DNA of 35,766 nucleotides, taken from Burkholderiales bacterium (lineage in GTDB: Bacteria > Pseudomonadota > Gammaproteobacteria > Burkholderiales > Burkholderiaceae_C). Below are positions 30,353 through 35,766 of the stretch, piece after piece (position 1 is the stretch's first letter; every line of letters starts with the position of its first letter). The notes under the pieces were generated by a model, which did not search any database, was not told the DNA's origin, and worked only from the letters and a program-made list of their open reading frames with translations. The translations under genes were made by a program, and so were the position numbers. The stretch covers positions 1-35,766 of the forward strand of contig JAGWLO010000038.1 in assembly GCA_028872015.1 (NCBI GenBank). Direction: 5' to 3'.

Positions 30353-32563
30353 ATGGGCGAATTCGAAGGTCGCGTCGAGGGCCATCGCGACGGCCACGGT
30401 CTCGTGTTTCCCGACCAGGGCGAGCCCGCCATCTACCTGGCGCCGCAAGAGATGCGCAGCGTGCTGCACCGCGACCGCGTGCGCGTGCGCATCCAGCGCT
30501 ACGACCGCAAGGGCCGGCCCGAAGGCCGGGTGCTCGACATCCTCGAGCGTCGCAAGACACCCATCATCGGGCGCCTGCTGCACGAAGGCGGCCAGTGGCT
30601 GGTGGCGCCCGAAGACAGCCGCTACGGCCAGGACATCCTGATCCCCAAGAACGCCACCGCCAGCGCTGCGGTGGGCAAGGTGGTGGCGGTCGAACTCACC
30701 GAGCCGCCGTCGCTGCACTCGCAGCCGGTGGGCCGCGTGGCCGAGGTGCTGGGCGAGATCGACGACGCCGGCATGGAGATCGAGATCGCGGTGCGCAAGT
30801 ACGAGGTGCCGCACGAGTTCTCGGCCGAGACGCTGGCCCAGGCCGCGTCGCTGCCCGATCGCGTTCGGCCGGTGGACCGCAGGCACCGCGTCGACCTTCG
30901 CGATGTGCCGCTGGTCACGATCGACGGCGAGGACGCACGCGACTTCGACGATGCCGTGTACTGCGAGCCCTTCCAGCGCGGCCGCGGCAAGACGGCGTTC
31001 GAGGGCTGGCGCCTGATCGTGGCCATCGCCGACGTCAGCCACTACGTCAAGCCCGGCGAGCCGCTGGACGAGGATGCGTACGAACGTGCGACCTCGGTGT
31101 ACTTTCCGCGCCGCGTGATCCCGATGCTGCCCGAGAAGCTGTCCAACGGGCTGTGCTCGCTGAACCCGCAGGTCGAGCGCCTGGCGATGGTGTGCGACAT
31201 GCTGATCGCTGCGGACGGCCGCATCGACGCCTACCAGTTCTACCCGGCGGTGATCAACTCGCACGCGCGGCTCACCTACACCGAAGTCGCCGCGGTGCTG
31301 GCCAACACCCGCGGTCCCGAGGCCCAGCGCCGGGCCGATGTCGTGCCGCACCTGCTGCACCTGCACGAGGTGTACCGGGCGCTGCTGAAGCAGCGCGCGC
31401 GGCGCGGCGCCGTCGACTTCGAGACCACCGAGACGCAGATCGTCTGCGACGACAACGGCCGCATCGAGAAGATCGTGCCGCGCACGCGTACCGAGGCCCA
31501 CCGCCTGATCGAGGAGTCGATGCTCGCGGCCAACGTCTGCGCCGCCGAGTTCATCGCCCAGGCCGAGCACCCCTGCCTGTTCCGCGTCCACGAGGGCCCC
31601 ACGCCCGAGAAGCGCATCGCCCTGCAGGCCATGCTGCGCTCGCTGGGCGTGGCGGTGAGCCTGAGCGATGACCCGCAGCCGGCCGAGATCCAGGCCATTG
31701 CGCAGGCCACGCAGGACCGGCCCGACGCGACGCAGATCCACACCTTGCTGCTGCGTTCGATGCAGCAGGCCATCTACACCGTGCACAACAGCGGCCACTT
31801 CGGCCTGGCCTACGACGCCTACGCACACTTCACCAGCCCGATCCGGCGCTACCCCGACCTGCTGGTGCACCGCGTGATCAAGGCCGTGCTCGCCGGCCGC
31901 CGCTACCACCTGGCCGCGAGCGCGAAGACGCGCCAGCCCGAGCCGCGCAAGGGCGGCCGGCTGCAGGCCAAGGCGGCCAAGCCGATGTCGCAGGAGATGG
32001 CGCTGTGGGAAGCCGCCGGCGGCCATTGCAGCGCCAACGAGCGTCGCGCCGACGAGGCCAGCCGCGATGTCGAGGCGTGGCTGAAATGCCGCTACATGCG
32101 CGAGCACCTGGGCGAGGAGTTCTCGGGCACGGTCAGCGCCGTCACCCCGTTCGGCCTCTTCGTCACGCTCGATGCGCTGTATGTCGACGGCCTGGTGCAC
32201 ATCACCGAGCTGGGCGGCGAGTACTACCGCTTCGACGAGGCCCGCGGCGAGCTGCGCGGCGAGCGCACGGGCATCCGCTACGCCGTGGGTGCGCGCGTGC
32301 GGGTGCAGGTGAGCCGGGTCGACCTCGACGGCCGCAAGATCGACTTCCGCATGGTGCGCGAAGGCGAGGGCGACAAGCTGCTGGCGCGCGGCGAGCGCCC
32401 GCGGCCGGCCAGTGCCGCAGCCGAACTGGCGCAGGTGCAGGAAAGCGATCGCGCGGTGAAGGCGCGCACGCGGGCGGTCAAGAGCGGCGTGCCCGAGCGG
32501 GCGCCGCGCTCGCGCAAGCCGGGGCCGCAGCGGCCCGCGCCCAAGCCGCGCGCGCGGCGCTGA
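30353..32563 (+). CDS. rnr: RNase R-type 3'-5' exoribonuclease lacking the N-terminal helical domain
   Basis: A 736-residue RNase II/R-family enzyme that degrades structured RNA from the 3' end. The first cold-shock domain begins at once (EGRVEGHRDGHGLVF). The RNB catalytic domain carries DGEDARDFDD (D191-D200, with the metal-binding aspartates), then SVYFPRRVIPMLPEKLSNGLCSLNP. The S1 domain lies at about 587-672 (GTVSAVTPFGLFVTLDALYVDGLVHI), followed by a basic Arg/Lys/Pro tail. E. coli RNase R has about 80 residues before the first cold-shock domain that are missing here. ATG 30353 lacks a clear ribosome-binding site. The frame stays open upstream to 30224 inside the tRNA gene, but those residues are not family-like. 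Confidence 0.92.
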   Translation: MGEFEGRVEGHRDGHGLVFPDQGEPAIYLAPQEMRSVLHRDRVRVRIQRYDRKGRPEGRVLDILERRKTPIIGRLLHEGGQWLVAPEDSRYGQDILIPKNATASAAVGKVVAVELTEPPSLHSQPVGRVAEVLGEIDDAGMEIEIAVRKYEVPHEFSAETLAQAASLPDRVRPVDRRHRVDLRDVPLVTIDGEDARDFDDAVYCEPFQRGRGKTAFEGWRLIVAIADVSHYVKPGEPLDEDAYERATSVYFPRRVIPMLPEKLSNGLCSLNPQVERLAMVCDMLIAADGRIDAYQFYPAVINSHARLTYTEVAAVLANTRGPEAQRRADVVPHLLHLHEVYRALLKQRARRGAVDFETTETQIVCDDNGRIEKIVPRTRTEAHRLIEESMLAANVCAAEFIAQAEHPCLFRVHEGPTPEKRIALQAMLRSLGVAVSLSDDPQPAEIQAIAQATQDRPDATQIHTLLLRSMQQAIYTVHNSGHFGLAYDAYAHFTSPIRRYPDLLVHRVIKAVLAGRRYHLAASAKTRQPEPRKGGRLQAKAAKPMSQEMALWEAAGGHCSANERRADEASRDVEAWLKCRYMREHLGEEFSGTVSAVTPFGLFVTLDALYVDGLVHITELGGEYYRFDEARGELRGERTGIRYAVGARVRVQVSRVDLDGRKIDFRMVREGEGDKLLARGERPRPASAAAELAQVQESDRAVKARTRAVKSGVPERAPRSRKPGPQRPAPKPRARR

Positions 32564-32583
32564 GCGACGGCGCCATTCAGCGC
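32557..32583. terminator. Inverted repeat carrying both stop codons of rnr and nnr
   Basis: GCGCTGA (32557-32563) and TCAGCGC (32577-32583) form a perfect 7-bp inverted repeat around 13 bases. The left arm ends with the rnr TGA, and the right arm begins with the complement of the nnr TGA. There is no T-run. It is a possible shared U-less terminator of a convergent pair. Confidence 0.4.
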
Positions 32584-34100
32584 TGCGCGGCCAGCGCCTC
32601 GATCAGCTCGGCCGCGCGCAGCGGATGGCCCGCCGCGTGGCCGGGCCAGAGGTCGGCCGCCCGCCCGTGCGACCAGGCGGCGGCGCTGGCGACCTCGGCA
32701 GCGCCGCAGTCGCGGCGCTGCGCCCACAGTCCGGCGGCCCAGCCAGCGAGCACATCGCCGGTGCCGGCCGTGGCCAGAGCTGCGTTGCCGGTGGCATTGA
32801 TGCGTGGCAGTTCGCCGGGTGCCGCGATGATGCTGCCCGAACCCTTCAGCAGCACGGCACAGCCGTAGCGCTGCGCCAGCGCTTGTGCTGCGCCCAGCCG
32901 GTCTTGCTGGACGGCGTTCGCGCTGCGGCCGAGTAGACGCGCCGCCTCCAGCGGATGCGGCGTGAGCAGGCTGCGCGCGCCGCGCGCCTGGCGCGCCTGC
33001 AGCAAGGCCTGCAAGGCGCTGTCGACCGCGATCGCGTTCAAGGCGTCGGCATCCAGCACCAGCCGTGACGTGCGCGACAGCAGCGAGGGCAGCGCGGCGC
33101 GCACCGCGTCGCCGCCGCCGCACCCGCAGACGACGGTGGTCGAGTCCAGTTGCTCGGGAGCCGCCTGCCACCAGGCGCGGCGACCCATCAGTTCAGGCCG
33201 CACAGCATCGAGCAACGGCGCCTGCGGGTCCAGCGGGCAGGCGTAGACGCGGCCGGCGCCTGCTGCCAGCGCCGCACGCGCAGCCAGCCACATCGCGCCG
33301 ACCAGGCCCGGCGCACCGCCGACAACGGCGACATCGCCGAAGCGACCCTTGTGCGAGTCCTGCGGGCGCGGTGCGAAGGCCGGCGCCGCGTTCAGCCACG
33401 CCGTCGGCGACGCAGCGGGCAGCGCGGCCGTGCCCAGATCGGCCAGCCACAGTGCCCCGGCGTGGTCGCGGCCGGCGCCCGTGAAGCAGCCTGGCTTCAG
33501 CGTCAGCAAGGCCAGTGTGGCGTGGGCGCGCACGGCCTCACGGCCGAGCACCACGCCGGTGTCGGGGTGCAGCCCCGAGGGCAGGTCTACCGCCAGCACC
33601 TGCGCCGCGCTGGCGTTGATCGCCGCGATGGCGGCTGCGAGCGCGCCCGCCGGTTCACGTCGCGCACCGAGGCCGAGCAGGGCGTCGATGACGAGGTCGG
33701 TGGCGGCCGCGCGTGCTTCGGTGGCGGTGCCGATGACGGCCGGAACGCCGGCGCCCAGCGCCGATTGCCAGGCCGCTGCGGCATCGGCGGGCAGTATCAG
33801 CGGATCGGCCACCAGCACCACCTGGACCGCCTGTCCGGCCTGGTGCAGGAGGCGCGCCGCGACGAGGCCGTCACCGCCGTTGTTGCCCGGCCCGGCGTAG
33901 ACCCGGATGCGCCTGGCCTGCGGCGCCAGCGCCAGCGCCAGCCGGGCCACGGCCAGGCCCGCCCGTGCCATCAGGGGCGGCTCGGGCCGGGCAGCCTGCG
34001 CTGCGGCCTCGGCGCGCCGGGACGCGGCGCTGTCGTGCAGCGGATGGGCGCCTGCGGTGGCGTTGACCTCGACGATGCGGCCGGGCGCGTGCGCATTCAT
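32577..34100 (-). CDS. nnr: Bifunctional NAD(P)HX epimerase and ADP-dependent dehydratase
   Basis: A 507-residue two-domain metabolite-repair enzyme that restores hydrated NADH and NADPH. The N-terminal YjeF/NnrE epimerase domain (to about 225) includes the phosphate-loop PGNNGGDG (71-78) and DLPSGLHPDTG. The C-terminal ribokinase-like NnrD domain begins around DSHKGRFGDVAVVGG and has LVLDADALNAIA, LTPHPLEAARLLG and the catalytic GTGD (446-449). Length is normal for bacterial Nnr. It lies 39 bases downstream of dadA on the same strand and converges on rnr. Confidence 0.95.
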   Translation of the reverse strand: MNAHAPGRIVEVNATAGAHPLHDSAASRRAEAAAQAARPEPPLMARAGLAVARLALALAPQARRIRVYAGPGNNGGDGLVAARLLHQAGQAVQVVLVADPLILPADAAAAWQSALGAGVPAVIGTATEARAAATDLVIDALLGLGARREPAGALAAAIAAINASAAQVLAVDLPSGLHPDTGVVLGREAVRAHATLALLTLKPGCFTGAGRDHAGALWLADLGTAALPAASPTAWLNAAPAFAPRPQDSHKGRFGDVAVVGGAPGLVGAMWLAARAALAAGAGRVYACPLDPQAPLLDAVRPELMGRRAWWQAAPEQLDSTTVVCGCGGGDAVRAALPSLLSRTSRLVLDADALNAIAVDSALQALLQARQARGARSLLTPHPLEAARLLGRSANAVQQDRLGAAQALAQRYGCAVLLKGSGSIIAAPGELPRINATGNAALATAGTGDVLAGWAAGLWAQRRDCGAAEVASAAAWSHGRAADLWPGHAAGHPLRAAELIEALAAQR

Positions 34101-34139
34101 CGCCGGATTGTGGCCCGCAGGGCCGGCCGGCAGCGATGC

Positions 34140-35396
34140 TCAGCGCCAGCGCGTGGCGGCCAGCCCGGTTGCGTCCAGCGGTGCGGCGCGGCCGCTGATC
34201 TGCTCGGCCAACAGGCAGGCCGAGCCGCAGGCCAGCGCCCAGCCATGCTCGCCGTGACCGGCATTGACCCACACGCCGTCGGCGCCGCTCGGACCCAGCG
34301 CGGGCCGGCCGTCGGGCAGGGTGGGCGAGACGCCCTGCCAGTGCTGCGCGGCCTGCGTGCGCGCGGCGCTGGGGTACCAGTCGTCGAGCACCCCGTACAA
34401 GGTCCGCAGCGCCCGCGGCGCAGGCAGCGCGCCGGTGCGTCCCAGTTCGGCCGTGCCGGCGACTCGGATGCGGTCACCCAGCCGCACGATCGCCACACCA
34501 TGCCGGGCGTCGATCACCGCCGCCCGCGGTACCAGCGGCAGCTGGCCGTCGAGATGGCGGATCGGCGCCGTCACCGAACAGCCCTGGATGGCCAGCAGTG
34601 GCAGGCGCAGGCCCATGCGGCGCAGCAGTTCGCCGGCCCCTGCGCCGGCACAGACCACCACGGCGTCGTACGCGGCGATCTCGCCGTCGGCCAGGCGCAG
34701 GCGCGTCGGCCGGCCGGCGTCGATCGTCTGCACCGTGGCCTGAAAGCGGAACCTCACGCCCAGCTTTTGCGCCTCGGCCTTCAGCAGATGGGCGAACTGC
34801 CGGCAGTTGCCCACGCCATCCAGCGGCAGGTGCACCGCCGCGTGCAGTCGCGTGGCCGGCGCCATGGCCGGCTCGAGCTGGCGGCAGCGCACGGCGTCGA
34901 TCAGCTCATGCCCCACGCCCCATTCGCGCAGCAGCGCCAGTGCCGGGCGGGCCGCGTCGAGCTCACGCCCGCTGCGCAGCAGCACTAGGCAGCCGGGCTC
35001 CTGTTCGTAGTCGAGCTCGAGCTGGCGCGTCAGCTCGAGCAGGCGCTCGCGGCTGAACTCGGCCAGTCGCCACAGCGCCTGCCGGCCTGATGTGTGCGCA
35101 GCAGGCCGGCCGGCGCGCCAGGCCTGCCACAGCCAAGGCGCCTGGGTCAGCGCCGCGCGGCTGCTCAACTGCAGCGTACCCGCGCGGCCGCACCAGGCGC
35201 GCAGCAGGCGCCCCGGCAGGCCCGGCGCAGCCCAGGGCGCGATCCAACCCGGCGCGACGATGCCGGCATGGGCGAAGCTGCCCTCGGCAGCCACGCTGTC
35301 GCGCCGCTCCAGCACGGTCACCTCGTGCCCTCGAAGGCCAAGCTCGTAGGCGGTGGTCACGCCCACGATGCCGGCACCGATGACCGCCACGCGCAT
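34140..35396 (-). CDS. dadA: D-amino-acid dehydrogenase (DadA-type FAD oxidoreductase)
   Basis: A 418-residue FAD-dependent dehydrogenase that converts D-amino acids, typically D-alanine, to 2-oxo acids and feeds electrons to the respiratory chain. The N-terminal dinucleotide motif is GAGIVG (7-12), followed by TAYELGLRGHEVTVLER. The conserved FAHAGIVAPGW, VVVCAGAGAGELLRRMGLRLPL and C-terminal SPTLPDGRPALGPSG and NAGHGEHGWALACGS support the DAO/DadA group. ATG 35396 is required to begin the FAD fold; a longer open frame runs upstream into the rpsB leader but is not coding. No dadX racemase is nearby. Other D-amino-acid substrates are possible. Confidence 0.92.
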   Translation of the reverse strand: MRVAVIGAGIVGVTTAYELGLRGHEVTVLERRDSVAAEGSFAHAGIVAPGWIAPWAAPGLPGRLLRAWCGRAGTLQLSSRAALTQAPWLWQAWRAGRPAAHTSGRQALWRLAEFSRERLLELTRQLELDYEQEPGCLVLLRSGRELDAARPALALLREWGVGHELIDAVRCRQLEPAMAPATRLHAAVHLPLDGVGNCRQFAHLLKAEAQKLGVRFRFQATVQTIDAGRPTRLRLADGEIAAYDAVVVCAGAGAGELLRRMGLRLPLLAIQGCSVTAPIRHLDGQLPLVPRAAVIDARHGVAIVRLGDRIRVAGTAELGRTGALPAPRALRTLYGVLDDWYPSAARTQAAQHWQGVSPTLPDGRPALGPSGADGVWVNAGHGEHGWALACGSACLLAEQISGRAAPLDATGLAATRWR

Positions 35397-35694
35397 CAGC
35401 GCCAAGGCCGCCGGTCGCGCCCGGGGCGCAGGACGGCTCGTGCTAAACTCATTGGGTTTGCCTCTCTGCACAGAACTGCTGGGAGCAGCGTTGGATGCGG
35501 TGCTTGCCGCGGGTTTGTTGGGGTGGCTGCCGAGGAGGCCACCGCAGCCGGCCACCAAGCCAGCGCTCGATGAGGCAGACGAATCCGCGAACCCGACCGA
35601 ACCAAGGTGTCGCTGGGGCCTGCACCGAGCCGTCGAACGGTCGGTGCCCCGGCGATGAAGCGGCGGGATTCTAGACCCAACCTTTGGAGCACCC
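35397..35694 (+). promoter_or_regulatory. rpsB promoter and long structured leader
   Basis: This 298-base interval between dadA and rpsB holds no clear protein gene. An extended -10, TGC-TAAACT (35441-35449), should start transcription near 35456, giving a leader of about 240 bases. GGTGGC (35522-35527) can pair with GCCACC (35538-35543), or the overlapping GGCTGC (35525-35530) can pair with GCAGCC (35544-35549). A stronger hairpin lies at 35616-35650, with arms GCACCGA/TCGGTGC and CCGT/ACGG. The ribosome-binding site TTGGAG ends at 35689. S2 autoregulation through the leader is known for E. coli rpsB; here it is an inference. I see no promoter for dadA. Confidence 0.6.
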
Positions 35695-35766
35695 ATGACT
35701 GTCTCGATGCGTGAAATGCTGGAAGCCGGCGTCCATTTCGGACACCAGACCCGCTTCTGGAACCCC
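35695..35766 (+). CDS. rpsB: 30S ribosomal protein S2, N-terminal 24 residues (3' end outside window)
   Basis: The frame begins [20 protein letters not shown] and runs to the window edge. This is the unmistakable N-terminus of ribosomal protein S2, which sits on the back of the small subunit and is needed to dock S1. A ribosome-binding site, GGAG (35686-35689), is five bases upstream. Only 24 codons are visible; tsf normally follows beyond the window. Confidence 0.96.
   Translation, partial: MTVSMREMLEAGVHFGHQTRFWNP

Noticed and set aside
33150-34988. A 612-codon plus-strand frame opposite nnr and dadA
   Set aside because: Both minus-strand genes have intact catalytic motifs, and the plus-strand product is Arg/Gln/Gly-rich noise.

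Overview
The window is a compact, GC-rich, gene-dense stretch of chromosome from a betaproteobacterium, almost certainly order Burkholderiales (Rubrivivax/Leptothrix/Comamonadaceae-like; this placement is inferred from gene order and protein style, not from a search). The strongest pointer is the block scpB-rluB-ndk-rlmN-pilF-rodZ-ispG-hisS-yfgM-bamB-der-hfq-hflX-hflK-hflC-DUF2065-hisZ-purA, a typical betaproteobacterial order. The presence of hisZ implies a short-form HisG elsewhere in the genome.

Layout. (1) 1-5482, plus strand: the 3' end of sucA, then odhB, a SHOCT/PspC membrane protein, lpdA, zapE and an uncharacterised secreted coiled-coil protein. This is the 2-oxoglutarate dehydrogenase operon with passengers. 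(2) 5534-10381: a PP2C-type phosphatase (minus) diverges from a DUF465 gene and a YoaA/DinG-type iron-sulfur helicase (plus). bamD (minus) then diverges from rluD (plus). (3) 10382-30120, plus strand: the long housekeeping block. It covers chromosome segregation (scpB), rRNA and ribosome maturation (rluB, rlmN, der, hflX), nucleotide supply (ndk, purA, a purine phosphoribosyltransferase), isoprenoid synthesis (ispG), histidine metabolism (hisS, hisZ), envelope assembly (pilF, rodZ, yfgM, bamB), RNA regulation (hfq) and the FtsH-modulating HflKC pair. (4) 30124-30326: a minus-strand tRNA-Leu(CAG) with its promoter and a strong hairpin terminator. (5) 30353-32563: an RNase R-type exoribonuclease that lacks the usual N-terminal helical extension. 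(6) 32577-35396, minus strand: NAD(P)HX repair enzyme Nnr and a DadA-type D-amino-acid dehydrogenase. (7) 35397-35766: the promoter, long structured leader and first 24 codons of rpsB.

How the genes fit together: three BAM or outer-membrane-linked genes (bamD, bamB, yfgM), five ribosome or rRNA maturation genes (rluD, rluB, rlmN, der, hflX) and the HflX/HflK/HflC/Hfq group make this a growth and quality-control region. Many neighbours are linked by 4-8 base start/stop overlaps (zapE/4805 gene, 6345/yoaA, scpB/rluB, rlmN/pilF, pilF/rodZ, yfgM/bamB).

I found no CRISPR array, transposase, integrase, phage gene, toxin-antitoxin pair or defence island, and no convincing wholly new system. The items most worth a second look are the uncharacterised secreted protein at 4805, the 87-base repeats in the rluB tail, the structured rpsB leader, a possible 32-codon ORF ahead of scpB, and the paired hairpins at all three convergent junctions.
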